A DNA stretch of 64,000 bases. Source: Caenispirillum bisanense. Its GTDB lineage: Bacteria > Pseudomonadota > Alphaproteobacteria > Rhodospirillales > Rhodospirillaceae. Below, in pieces: positions 27,310 through 35,991 of the stretch. The translations under genes and the position numbers were made by a program. The stretch lies in the NCBI RefSeq assembly GCF_039523075.1, contig NZ_BAAAEP010000016.1, positions 16,226 through 80,225 of the forward strand, written 5' to 3'. Numbering within the stretch: position 1 is the stretch's first letter; each line of letters begins with the position of its first letter. The notes under the pieces were generated by a model that had not been told where the DNA came from, did no database searches, and saw nothing but the letters and a program-made list of their open reading frames with translations.

Positions 27310-28818
27310 TTACTTCCAGATCGGCTTGCCGCTGCCGGGCAGGCCGTAACTGTCCCACTTGCGGGTGACGGTGTCGATCACCTCGTCGGTCATGCGGATC
27401 TTCTCGCCCCACTCGCGCTTGGTCTCGGGCGGCCACTTGTTGGTGGCGTCCAGCCCGATCTTGCCGCCGAGGCCGCTTTCCGGCGAGGCGAAGTCGAGAT
27501 AGTCGATGGGCGTCCCCTCCACCACCGTGATGTCGCGCGCCGGGTCCATGCGGGTGGAGATGGCCCACATGACGTCCTTCCAGTCGCGGCAATTGATGTC
27601 GTCGTCCACCACGATGACGAACTTGGTGTACATGAACTGCCGCAGGAACGACCACACCCCCATCATCACCCGCTTGGCATGGCCGGGGTAGGCCTTCTTC
27701 ATGCTGACCACGGCAATGCGATAGGAACAGCCCTCCGGCGGCAGCCAGAAATCGACGATCTCCGGGAACTGCTGCACCAGCAGGGGGATGAACACCTCGT
27801 TCAACGCCTCGCCCAGCACGCTCGGCTCGTCGGGCGGGCGGCCGGTGAAGGTGGACAGGTAGATCGGCTTGCGCCGCATGGTGATGGCCGACACCCGGAA
27901 CACCGGGAACGGCTCCACGCTGTTGTAATAGCCGGTGTGGTCGCCGTACGGCCCCTCGTCGCCGAACTCGTCGAGCATGACGTGGCCTTCCAGCACGATC
28001 TCGGCCGTCGCCGGCACCTTGAGCGGCACCGTCTTGCAGTCCACCAGCTCCACCTTGCGGCCGCGCAGCAGGCCGGCGAACTGGTATTCCGACAGGGTAT
28101 CCGGCACCGGCGTCACCGCCGCCAGGATGACGCCGGGGTCGGCGCCGATGACCACCGCGGCCGGCAGCGGATGCTTCTTCTCCTTCGCCCAGCGGGCGTA
28201 GTGCTGGGCGCCGCCGCGATGCTTCAGCCAGCGCATGAGGGTCGTATTCTTCCCCGTCACCTGCATGCGGTAGATGCCGAGGTTGAAGGCGTCCTCCCGC
28301 TTGCCGGTCGGGCCCTGGGTCACCACCAGCGGCCAGGTGATGAGCGGCGCCGGCTCGCCCGGCCAGCAGCCCTGCACCGGGATGCGCGACAGGTCGACGT
28401 CGTCGCCGGTCAGCACCACCTCCTGGCAGGGGGCGGAGCCGACGGTCTTCGGCTTCATGGCCATGACCGTCTTCAGAAGCGGCATCAGCTCCAGCGCCTC
28501 GCGCCAGCCGCCGGGCGGTTCCGGCTGCTTGAGGAAGGCCAGCGTCTCGCCCACCTCGCGCAGTTGCTCCGGCGTGCGGTCCATGCCCCAGGCGACGCGC
28601 TCCACCGTGCCGAACAGGTTGACCAGCACCGGCATGTCGTGCGGCGTGCCGTCCTCGCGGCGGACATCCTCGAACAGCACCGCCGGCCCCTGCTCCGCCA
28701 GCAGGCGGGTCTGGATCTCGGTCATTTCCAGGTGGGTGGACACCGGCGTGCGGACGCGCACCAGGCGGCCCTCCCGCTCCAGCCGGTCCATGAAATCGCG
28801 CAGCGACGCAAAGGGCAT
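27310..28818 (-). CDS. ubiD: UbiD-family 4-hydroxy-3-polyprenylbenzoate decarboxylase
   Basis: The product has 502 residues. The start is MPFASLRDFMDRLEREG; later motifs are YRMQVTGKNTTLMRWLKHRG, LDEFGDEGPYGDHTGYY and KFVIVVDDDINCRDWKDV. The E-x-P loop around DEFGDEGPYGDHTG contains the residues that bind prenylated FMN, metal and substrate. It decarboxylates the ring in ubiquinone synthesis and needs UbiX-made prenyl-FMN. The frame is open to a TTG at 28851, but the ATG at 28818 fits family N-termini. Confidence 0.96.
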   Translation of the reverse strand: MPFASLRDFMDRLEREGRLVRVRTPVSTHLEMTEIQTRLLAEQGPAVLFEDVRREDGTPHDMPVLVNLFGTVERVAWGMDRTPEQLREVGETLAFLKQPEPPGGWREALELMPLLKTVMAMKPKTVGSAPCQEVVLTGDDVDLSRIPVQGCWPGEPAPLITWPLVVTQGPTGKREDAFNLGIYRMQVTGKNTTLMRWLKHRGGAQHYARWAKEKKHPLPAAVVIGADPGVILAAVTPVPDTLSEYQFAGLLRGRKVELVDCKTVPLKVPATAEIVLEGHVMLDEFGDEGPYGDHTGYYNSVEPFPVFRVSAITMRRKPIYLSTFTGRPPDEPSVLGEALNEVFIPLLVQQFPEIVDFWLPPEGCSYRIAVVSMKKAYPGHAKRVMMGVWSFLRQFMYTKFVIVVDDDINCRDWKDVMWAISTRMDPARDITVVEGTPIDYLDFASPESGLGGKIGLDATNKWPPETKREWGEKIRMTDEVIDTVTRKWDSYGLPGSGKPIWK

Positions 28819-29057
28819 GGTGGTTTCGTGGTCCTTCAATGGGTTGGTCAACCAGACCGGATGCAGGCCGGGGCGTCAAGCCCGCAGTGGCCCGCCTGCA
28901 CCGCAACATTTCGGCACGCGAGGGGCTATCTACCACCTATGACTATGCTAAAGTCAGGGGCCGGATGCAGGCGGGCATTCAGGTACACTTGGGGCGTCAT
29001 CATAGGGGCGTCATGGGCAGCGGCGGCAGCGGGGGCCGCCGTCGGAAGGGATGCGGG

Positions 29058-30815
29058 ATGGCTGTGGAATCGACCCTGGCACTGTCGGCGCAGGCGGAAA
29101 CGCCTGACGAGGCGCGACGCAACCGTCGGCTGGAGAAGCTCATCGAACTGGGCATCGCCCTGTCGGCGGAGCACAACCACGACCGGCTGATGGAACGCAT
29201 CCTGCTGGAGGCGAAGGATCTCACCAACGCCGACGGCGGCACCCTGTATCTGCGCACCGACGACGATACCCTGCGCTTCACCATCCTGCGCAACGACACC
29301 CTGAACACCGCCATGGGCGGCACCACCGGCGTGCCCATCCCGTTCCCGCCGCTGCCGCTGTTCAACCCGCAAACCGGCCAGCCCAACCACAACAACGTCG
29401 CCACCCATGTGGCCCTGACCGGCGCCTCCATCAACATCGACGACGCCTACGAGGCGGAAGGCTTCGACTTCTCCGGCACCAAGAAGTTCGATGCCGGCAC
29501 CGGTTACCGCTCGCGGTCGTTCCTCACCATCCCGCTGAAGAACTATTCCGGGCTGGTCATCGGCGTGCTGCAGCTGATCAACGCCCGCACCGACGACGGC
29601 ACCGTGGTGTCGTTCTCCGCCGAGGTGCAGCCGCTGGTGGAGGCGCTGGCCAGCCAGGCCGCCGTCGCCATCGACAACCAGCAGCTGATCGCCGCCCAGA
29701 AGCGACTGCTCGACAGCGTCATCAAGGTGATCGCGGAGGCCATCGACTCCAAGTCGCCCTATACCGGCGGCCACTGCGCCCGCGTGCCCAAGCTCGCCAT
29801 CATGCTGGCCGACGCCGCCTGCGCCGAGCAGGACGGCCCGTTCGCCGACTACGAGCTGGACGAGGACGAGAAGTACGAACTGTACCTGGGCGCCTGGCTG
29901 CACGACTGCGGCAAGGTGACGACGCCGGAATATGTGGTCGACAAGGCCACCAAGCTGGAAACCATCTACGACCGCATCCACGAGGTGCGGACCCGCTTCG
30001 AGGTGCTGCGCCGCGATGCCGAGATCGCCCTGTGGAAGGGCATCGCTGAAGGTGGCGACGAGGCGGCGCTGCGGGCCGAGTTCGACGCCACCTGCGCGGC
30101 CCTGGATGCCGACTGGCGCTTCATCGCAGAGTGCAACATCGGCGGCGAGTTCATGTCCGACGACCGCAAGGCGCGGGTGAAGGACATCGCCGCCCGCACC
30201 TTCGTGCGCCACTTCGACCGTACCCTCGGCCTGTCGTGGGAGGAAGCGCAGCGCCTCACCGACGATCCGCCGCCGCCCCCGCCGGCGGTGGAGCCGCTGC
30301 TGTCCGACCGGCCGGACCACCGGGTCGGCGTGTACAATCGCGGCGAGATCTACAACCTGTGCATCGGCCGCGGCACCCTGACCGACGAGGAACGCAAGGT
30401 CATCAACGACCACATCGTGGTGACCCAGGAAATGCTGAAGAAGCTGCCGTTCCCCAAGAACCTGCGGCGGGTGCCGGAGATCGCCGGCAACCACCACGAA
30501 AAGATGGACGGCACCGGCTACCCGCGCGGCCTGAAGGGCGAGCAGATGGGGGTGTCGGAACGCATCATGGGCATCGCCGACATCTTCGAGGCCCTGACCG
30601 CCGCCGACCGCCCCTACAAGACGCCGAAACGGCTGTCGGAGTGCGTGAAGATCCTCAACTTCATGCGCAAGGACAACCACATCGACGGCGACCTGTTCGA
30701 ACTGTTCCTGCGCTCCGGCGTCTACCGCCGCTATGCCGAGGAATGCCTGCGGGAAGACCAGATCGACGACGTGGACCTCACCCAGTACCTGACGCGGAAG
30801 GACGCGGCGGAGTAG
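29058..30815 (+). CDS. GAF and HD-GYP domain protein, probable cyclic-di-GMP phosphodiesterase
   Basis: The product has 585 residues from the ATG at 29058, preceded by GGAAGGG. A GAF domain covers about residues 20-210 (NADGGTLYLRTDD, SFLTIPLKNYSGLVIGVLQL). The HD-GYP domain covers about residues 225-560, with YTGGHCARVPK, the metal motif HDCGK and NHHEKMDGTGYPRG. A roughly 180-residue insertion separates HDCGK from the GYP motif, longer than usual. The metal-binding His and Asp residues appear intact. No receiver or membrane domain is present, so the GAF probably senses a cytoplasmic ligand. Confidence 0.92.
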   Translation: MAVESTLALSAQAETPDEARRNRRLEKLIELGIALSAEHNHDRLMERILLEAKDLTNADGGTLYLRTDDDTLRFTILRNDTLNTAMGGTTGVPIPFPPLPLFNPQTGQPNHNNVATHVALTGASINIDDAYEAEGFDFSGTKKFDAGTGYRSRSFLTIPLKNYSGLVIGVLQLINARTDDGTVVSFSAEVQPLVEALASQAAVAIDNQQLIAAQKRLLDSVIKVIAEAIDSKSPYTGGHCARVPKLAIMLADAACAEQDGPFADYELDEDEKYELYLGAWLHDCGKVTTPEYVVDKATKLETIYDRIHEVRTRFEVLRRDAEIALWKGIAEGGDEAALRAEFDATCAALDADWRFIAECNIGGEFMSDDRKARVKDIAARTFVRHFDRTLGLSWEEAQRLTDDPPPPPPAVEPLLSDRPDHRVGVYNRGEIYNLCIGRGTLTDEERKVINDHIVVTQEMLKKLPFPKNLRRVPEIAGNHHEKMDGTGYPRGLKGEQMGVSERIMGIADIFEALTAADRPYKTPKRLSECVKILNFMRKDNHIDGDLFELFLRSGVYRRYAEECLREDQIDDVDLTQYLTRKDAAE

Positions 30816-30823
30816 GGGGAGGC

Positions 30824-31294
30824 TTAGGGGCGTCGTTTGAACAGGACAAAGACCGCGAAGGCGCGCCGGTCGGCTGCCGGTACCCGGCGAAACCGGGCGA
30901 TGACGTCGCGCGCGTCGGCGATATCCTGCAGGACGTCGCTTCTGGCAAACCGGGCGAAAGGGTCGTAGTCCGCGCTGTGGCGCTTGGCCTGGAGGGTCAC
31001 GAAGGCGGCGGCGAAATCCCGGATGTCCTGCGGGAACCGCGAGATTGCGGCCAGGTCCATGCAGTTCTGCTTTGCCAGCCCATGGTCAAGCGCGCGGTAG
31101 GTCTGACGCCACGCCGCATCACTGCGGGCCTGCCGAGTACTGCCGACAAGCAGGTCCGCACCGCTGCGCGCGAGGCAGTGAAAGAGGGCATAATAGGCGG
31201 AACTGACCGCGCGGCGGAGATTTGCCTGCCGCGCGTTTCCTCTTCCAGCGGCGACAAGATCGTCCGCGGCCAGAAGCAGGTCAGGCGGCTTCAG
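30824..31294 (-). CDS. HEPN-like helical protein, probable CTG start
   Basis: A 156-codon frame extends well upstream of the only internal ATG (31060). It reads LKPPDLLLAADDLV, then ANLRRAVSSAYYALFHCLAR and ALDHGLAKQNCMDL, followed by AFVTLQAKRHSADYDPFARF. The regularly spaced helices with SSAYYALFH resemble HEPN-domain proteins. No in-frame ATG, GTG or TTG lies near the conserved N-terminus; a CTG at 31294 has GGAGGGGG nine bases upstream and is the best candidate start. The frame overlaps the upstream gene by 14 bases. Function is unknown; some HEPN proteins are RNases or toxin partners. Confidence 0.65.
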   Translation of the reverse strand: MKPPDLLLAADDLVAAGRGNARQANLRRAVSSAYYALFHCLARSGADLLVGSTRQARSDAAWRQTYRALDHGLAKQNCMDLAAISRFPQDIRDFAAAFVTLQAKRHSADYDPFARFARSDVLQDIADARDVIARFRRVPAADRRAFAVFVLFKRRP

Positions 31295-31574
31295 TGCCGG
31301 CCCCCTCCGCTTGTCTGCGGTCGAGGTAATAGAGAACCGGAAAGGCGTCTTCGCCCAGGTTCGACAGCCGCGGCCAGATATGCCGCACGAGGCCCGAGGA
31401 CGTGCGCGGGTTCAGGATGCGGCCGCCGTTGTCGAACAGGATGTTGATGCGCAGCAGCGGGCCCCCTTCCCAATCCTGCTCGCGGCTCACGGCGCCGACA
31501 TGAACATCGGCGTCACCGAACTGCTCCCGCAGCACGGTTTCAACCACGTCCTGAATCGCAGTGATGTCCGGCAT
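31281..31574 (-). CDS. Small protein paired with the HEPN-like gene
   Basis: The product has 97 residues from the ATG at 31574, which has GGGAG six bases upstream; in-frame ATGs at 31580 and 31592 have poorer sites. It has an alpha-beta plan: a start helix AIQDVVETVLREQFG, strands LLRINILFDNG, and a helix RHIWPRLSNLGEDAFPVLYY. I do not recognise a family. The next gene overlaps its end by 14 bases, so the two are translationally coupled. It may be an antitoxin-like or regulatory partner; that is only inferred. Confidence 0.72.
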   Translation of the reverse strand: MPDITAIQDVVETVLREQFGDADVHVGAVSREQDWEGGPLLRINILFDNGGRILNPRTSSGLVRHIWPRLSNLGEDAFPVLYYLDRRQAEGAGTEAA

Positions 31575-31672
31575 GACCATCTCCCGTTTCATTGCCGAGG
31601 ATAACCCGGCTGATCCCCGAAATAAACGCTGCCAAACGACATGGGGACGGGATCACGGAGGGCAAAGCCCCC

Positions 31673-32803
31673 TCAGGTCAGATGCGGCAGGCGGATGTAG
31701 TCTTCGCTCTGCATTTCCATCAGGCGGCTGACGGTGCGCTGGAATTCGAACTTGCCGTCGCCTTCCAGGTACAGGTCTTCCGGCGGCGCCTCGGCGGAGC
31801 AGACCATCAGGGTCTTGTGGTCGTAGAGGGCGTCGATCAGCGTCACGAAGCGCCGCGCCTGGTTGCGGTTCTCCGGCCCCAGGCGGGGAATGCGCTCGAT
31901 CACCACGCAGTCGTAGAGCGTCGCGATCTGCAGGTAGTCGTGGGTGCCGAGCGGCTTGTCGCACAGGTCGGTGAAGGAAAACCGCGCCGTGCCGTTGCCG
32001 GCCAGCGGCACCGGGATGACGCGCTCGTGCACCACCACCGAATCGGGCGCCGCCGGCTTGCCGTCGAGCAGGCGCTGGAAGATGGCCTCGATCTCGGCAT
32101 CGGCCGTGGGCCCCAGGGGGGTGACGTAGACCTTGGACCCCTGCACCCGCCCCAGGCGGTAATCGGTCACCGAGGCCAGCTGCAGCACGTCCAGGCGGCG
32201 GCACAGCAGGTCGATGAAGGGCAGGAACTTCTCCCGCTGCAGGCCATCCTTGTAGAGATCCTGCGGCGGCCGGTTGGAGGTGGTGACGATCACCGTGCCG
32301 GCGGCGATCAGCGCCTCGAACAGGCGGCCGACGATCATGGCGTCGGCGATGTCGTGGATTTCCAGCTCGTCCAGGCACAGCAGCCAGGTCTTTTCCGCCA
32401 CCCCGCGGGCGATGTCGGCGAGCGCGTCGTCGCCGCCCGACCTGCTCTTGCGGCGGGCGTGGAAGTCGGCGTGGATGTCGCGCATGAACTCGTGGAAGTG
32501 CAGGCGGCGTTTCTTCGCCACCGGCGCCGTCTGGTAGAACAGGTCCATGAGCATGGACTTGCCGCGCCCCACCTCGCCGTAGATGTAGAGCCCCGGCGGC
32601 GTTTCCGGTTCCTCGCGGCGGTGGCGCAGGGCGAAGCCGAAGCGGGCGCGCCAGCCGGTGGCGCCGGTGGAGGGCTCGTAGCCCTGCAGGGCGTGGGCGA
32701 GGCTCTCCAGCTTCTCGGCCGCCAGGGCCTGGGCCGAATCGGGCTTCAGCTCGCCGGAGGCAAGCTTGCTGCGGTAGAGGGCGAGGGGTCCGGTGGGCGG
32801 CAT
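31673..32803 (-). CDS. zapE: ZapE (AFG1-like) cell-division ATPase
   Basis: The product has 376 residues. Walker A is YGEVGRGKSMLMDLF, Walker B is WLLCLDELEIHDIADAM and sensor-like motif is IVTTSNRPPQDLY. The C-terminal FEFQRTVSRLMEMQS is typical of AFG1/ZapE. ZapE binds the Z-ring in proteobacteria during late constriction and under stress. No organelle-type leader is present. It stands alone on the minus strand. Confidence 0.94.
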   Translation of the reverse strand: MPPTGPLALYRSKLASGELKPDSAQALAAEKLESLAHALQGYEPSTGATGWRARFGFALRHRREEPETPPGLYIYGEVGRGKSMLMDLFYQTAPVAKKRRLHFHEFMRDIHADFHARRKSRSGGDDALADIARGVAEKTWLLCLDELEIHDIADAMIVGRLFEALIAAGTVIVTTSNRPPQDLYKDGLQREKFLPFIDLLCRRLDVLQLASVTDYRLGRVQGSKVYVTPLGPTADAEIEAIFQRLLDGKPAAPDSVVVHERVIPVPLAGNGTARFSFTDLCDKPLGTHDYLQIATLYDCVVIERIPRLGPENRNQARRFVTLIDALYDHKTLMVCSAEAPPEDLYLEGDGKFEFQRTVSRLMEMQSEDYIRLPHLT

Positions 32804-32900
32804 CGGGTCCGTCAGGGCTGGCTGGGCGAAGGAAGTCGCAGAGCCCGGACGATAGCGGCAAATGCCGCCGCGCGGAAGGGTCGGCGGCGCGGCGGGCGGC

Positions 32901-33947
32901 TCAGCCGGGCATGCGGCCGTCGCCGGGGTCCTGCTGCAGGGCGCCGCGGATGTAGAGCGACCGCACGGCGATGATCACCGCCACCATGAAGGGCGTCGCG
33001 AACACCAGGCCGAGGAAGCCGAACAGCAGGGTGAAGATCACCGTCGCCGCCACCGCCAGGGCCGGCGGCAGATGCACCGCCCAGCGCGCCGCCGCCGGGG
33101 CGATGACGTAGCTTTCCACCTGCTGCAGCACGAAGAAGCCGAGCGCCACCCAGCCGGCGGTGGCGACATCGACGGTCAGCGCCACCAGCACCGCCGGCAC
33201 CGCCCCGAGCCAGGGGCCGAGGATGGGAATGAACTCCAGCACGCCGGCAACGATGCCGAGCGCCAGTGCCATGGGCACATCCAGCGCCAGCAGCAGCACC
33301 GTCGCGCCCACACCCACCGCCAGCATGGACACCAGCTGGCCGAGGGTCCACCGCCACAGGCCTTCGCCCATGGCATCCAGGGTGGTGGCGATGCGGTCCT
33401 GGCGGCTGGGCGGGAACAGCATCAGCGTGCCGGTGCGGTAGGTGCCCGGCGACACCGCCAGATAGATGCCGACGAACACGATGATGAGCACGCCGACCAC
33501 GAAGTCGAACAGGGTGGAGGCGACGGTCATCACCCGCATGGCCATGCCGCCGTCCAGCAGGCCGCCGCCGGTGGTGTCCTCCACCACCGCCATCAGGCCG
33601 GTGTCGTCCATCCACTCGCGGATGCGGCCGAAACCTTGCTCCACGGTCTGGCTGAGTTCCTGGAACTGGGCCACCGCCTGGGCGCCGAACAGGGCGCCGC
33701 CGCCGACCAGCGTCACCGCCGCCAGCACCAGCAGCAGCGCAAGGCCCCAGATGCGGCCGATGCGCAGCAGGCGGGCGAGCAGGGCGGCCGTCCGGTGCAG
33801 GATGACGGCCAGCAGCACCCCGGCGAAGGCGAGGATGACGAAGGTCGCCATCTTCCACAGCGCCCACAGGCCGGTCACCACGGCCGCGACGATCAGCACC
33901 CGCCGGGTGAAAGCGGCGAGGTCTCGGCGTTCGGCCTCGGGCAGCAT
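32901..33947 (-). CDS. AI-2E family (PerM-like) transporter
   Basis: The product has 348 residues and seven or eight membrane helices. The family motif region LEFIPILGPWLGAVPAVLVAL and the C-terminal LLFGFLGLVFATPFMVAVII are clear. AI-2E proteins export small molecules, including autoinducer-2 in some species or sodium in others; the substrate here is unknown. It is separated from zapE by about 97 bp and has the same direction. Confidence 0.9.
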   Translation of the reverse strand: MLPEAERRDLAAFTRRVLIVAAVVTGLWALWKMATFVILAFAGVLLAVILHRTAALLARLLRIGRIWGLALLLVLAAVTLVGGGALFGAQAVAQFQELSQTVEQGFGRIREWMDDTGLMAVVEDTTGGGLLDGGMAMRVMTVASTLFDFVVGVLIIVFVGIYLAVSPGTYRTGTLMLFPPSRQDRIATTLDAMGEGLWRWTLGQLVSMLAVGVGATVLLLALDVPMALALGIVAGVLEFIPILGPWLGAVPAVLVALTVDVATAGWVALGFFVLQQVESYVIAPAAARWAVHLPPALAVAATVIFTLLFGFLGLVFATPFMVAVIIAVRSLYIRGALQQDPGDGRMPG

Positions 33948-34030
33948 GGGATGTCTCCGGCGGCGGCGGGGTCACCGCATCAACACGCGGCGCCCCGGCG
34001 GCGTTCGCCGGTGCCGCCGGCGCAAAAGGA

Positions 34031-34066
34031 CCGGGCCGCCCCCAGGAGCAGGAAGGGGCGGCCCGG
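34031..34066 (-). terminator. Terminator after the small lipoprotein gene
   Basis: Arms CCGGGCCGCCCC and GGGGCGGCCCGG form a perfect 12-bp stem with a 12-base loop. On the minus strand TCCTTTT follows. It ends the transcript of the gene at 34099-34305. Confidence 0.75.
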
Positions 34067-34098
34067 ACTGCCGTTCATCGCCTCGGGAGGGGGCGGGA

Positions 34099-34305
34099 TC
34101 AGTCGACCAGGCGGTCGGTGCGCTCCTCCATGCGGTCGGCAGCATCTTCCATGGCTTCGGCGCTTTCCTCGCCGGCTTCGTCCAGCTGTTCGCCCATCTG
34201 TTCCATCGGGCCTTCGTCCTCGCAGGCGGCCAGCACCGGCGCCGTCAGGCCCAGGACCAGGGCGGTGAGGACGGTCTTCGGGCCAAGCTTGTGCATGCGA
34301 CGCAT
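34099..34305 (-). CDS. Small acidic lipoprotein
   Basis: The product has 68 residues. The signal peptide runs to a lipobox, APVLAAC, so the mature protein starts at Cys28 or so and is lipid-anchored. The mature part is short, acidic and Met-rich (EQMGEQLDEAGEESAEAMED), probably one helix. I do not recognise a family; the plan recalls entericidin-like small lipoproteins. A second Met four codons in is another possible start. Confidence 0.75.
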   Translation of the reverse strand: MRRMHKLGPKTVLTALVLGLTAPVLAACEDEGPMEQMGEQLDEAGEESAEAMEDAADRMEERTDRLVD

Positions 34306-34433
34306 GATCGCTTCTCCTTCTTCGGTCTTGGTCGGCGCCGTGGCGCCCCTGTTGGAAGAAGAACGAGCCGGATCGCGCCCGGGTGTCGTGGCAAAGCGGT
34401 GACAGGACGGTGGCGGCGGCGAGGGCCGGCGCC

Positions 34434-35870
34434 TCAGACGGCGAGCCGGTGCGCCAGCGCCGTCAGCAGGCGGACGCCGAAGCCGGTGGCGCCGCGGCGG
34501 GACAGCGGCCGGTCGTCATCGGTCCATGCCAGCCCGGCGATGTCGAGATGCGCCCACGGCACCCCGGCGGGCACGAAGCGGGACAGGAAGCGGGCGGCGT
34601 GCAGGGCATCGGGCAGAAAGCGCCCGGCCGGGGCGCATTGCAGCAGGTCGGCCACGTCGCTGCGCAGGTCGTCGTCGAGCGCCGGGTCGAGCGGCAGCGG
34701 CCACAGCGGCTCGCCCACCCCATCCCCCAGGGCGCGCAGGGCCGTCGCCAGCGCGGCATCGGAGCAGAACAGCCCGCCCATGTGGCGGCCGAGGCTGGTG
34801 ACGACGGCGCCGGTCAGCGTCGCCACGTCGACCACCGCCCGCGGCCGCCGCGCCGCCGTGGCATGGGCGATGGCGTCGGCCAGCACCAGCCGGCCCTCGG
34901 CATCGGTATCGACCACCTCCACCGTCAGGCCGTTGCAGGCGCGCAGGATGTCGCCGGGGCGCAGGGCGTCGCCGCCGGGCATGTTCTCGGCGATGGCGAG
35001 CACGCCGACCACGGGGCAGGCGGCCTGCATGGCGGCAAGGGCGTGGACGGCGCCCAGCACCGCCGCCGCCCCGCCCATGTCGCCCTTCATGCGCTCCATG
35101 CCGTCGGCCGGTTTGAGGGAGAGGCCGCCGGTGTCGAAGGTGATGCCCTTGCCGACGAGCACCAGCGGCGGCGCCGCCGCCGCTGCGCCATGACCGGGCC
35201 AGGTCAGCGTCACCAGCGCCGGCGGGTGGGCGGAGGCGCGGCCGACCGCCGCCAGCAGGCCACAGCCGGCGGCCTCCAGCGCCGTCACGCCCTGGATCAC
35301 CTCCACCCTGACGTCCAGCACCTCCAGCGCCCGCGCCCGCTCGACGAAGGCGGTGGGGGTGAGGATGTTGCCCGGCGCCTCCACCAGTCCGCGGGCCAGT
35401 AGCACGCCCTCGGCTTCCGCCCGCGCCCGCTGCCACAGGTCTTCGGCGGCGGCGGTGGCGGCAAGGCGCAGGGTGGCGGCGCGGACGGTCGGCGCGGCGG
35501 CGGGGTCGGGGCGGCTGTGCCAGGGCGACGGGTCGGGCAGGCGCAGCACCAGCCCTTGCGCGAAGGCGGCGGCGGCCTCCGGGTCGAGGTCGAGGTCCAC
35601 CGCCAGCGTCCCGGCGCCGCTGCAGCCCAGGGCGGCGGCCACGGCGGCGCCCAGGCGGCGGGCGCGGTGGGGCTCCATGCCGCCGAAGGGGCCGAGGCCG
35701 AGCAGCACCAGCCGCTCCGCCGCCACGCCCTCGGGTGCCAGCACGGTCAGCACCTGCCCTTCGCGGCCGGTGAAGGCCGGCGAGGCGGCCAGCGCCCGCG
35801 CCACCACGGCGGCCACCTGCGGCGCCCGGGCGGCGGCGGATGCGTTGCCGCCCTCCCACACGCCGAGCAC
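34434..35870 (-). CDS. M17 leucyl aminopeptidase paralogue with a damaged 5' end
   Basis: The product has 478 residues from a GTG at 35870. The M17 metal and catalytic motifs are intact: LVGKGITFDTGGLSLKPA, MKGDMGGAAAV and VDTDAEGRLVLADA, where the usual Asn before Thr-Asp-Ala-Glu-Gly is Asp. An ATG at 35916 begins MIDIRFSALAPDGDTR, a typical M17 N-terminus, but it is one base out of frame with the rest. Either the N-terminus is lost to a frameshift near 35871-35876, or there is a sequence error. It lies 120 bp from a complete pepA copy. Confidence 0.85.
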   Translation of the reverse strand: MLGVWEGGNASAAARAPQVAAVVARALAASPAFTGREGQVLTVLAPEGVAAERLVLLGLGPFGGMEPHRARRLGAAVAAALGCSGAGTLAVDLDLDPEAAAAFAQGLVLRLPDPSPWHSRPDPAAAPTVRAATLRLAATAAAEDLWQRARAEAEGVLLARGLVEAPGNILTPTAFVERARALEVLDVRVEVIQGVTALEAAGCGLLAAVGRASAHPPALVTLTWPGHGAAAAAPPLVLVGKGITFDTGGLSLKPADGMERMKGDMGGAAAVLGAVHALAAMQAACPVVGVLAIAENMPGGDALRPGDILRACNGLTVEVVDTDAEGRLVLADAIAHATAARRPRAVVDVATLTGAVVTSLGRHMGGLFCSDAALATALRALGDGVGEPLWPLPLDPALDDDLRSDVADLLQCAPAGRFLPDALHAARFLSRFVPAGVPWAHLDIAGLAWTDDDRPLSRRGATGFGVRLLTALAHRLAV

Positions 35871-35991
35871 GCGTGTCGCCGTCGGGCGCCAGGGCGGAAA
35901 AGCGGATGTCGATCATGCGGCCTGCATGTGTCCGATCATGCGCGCGGCGGCGCCCCGCTGCCGGAGCGCCGCCGCGTCGGGAGGGGCGGGC

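Noticed and set aside
26044..29190. Plus-strand open frame of 1048 codons over pmbA and ubiD
   Set aside because: It is antisense to two well-recognised genes and has a His/Gln/Arg-rich shadow composition caused by high GC; no motif is visible.
34516..35916. Minus-strand 466-codon frame starting at a plausible M17 N-terminus
   Set aside because: Only its first 16 codons look real; the rest is Arg/Gly-rich and out of frame with the M17 body. Treated as a frameshift finding instead.
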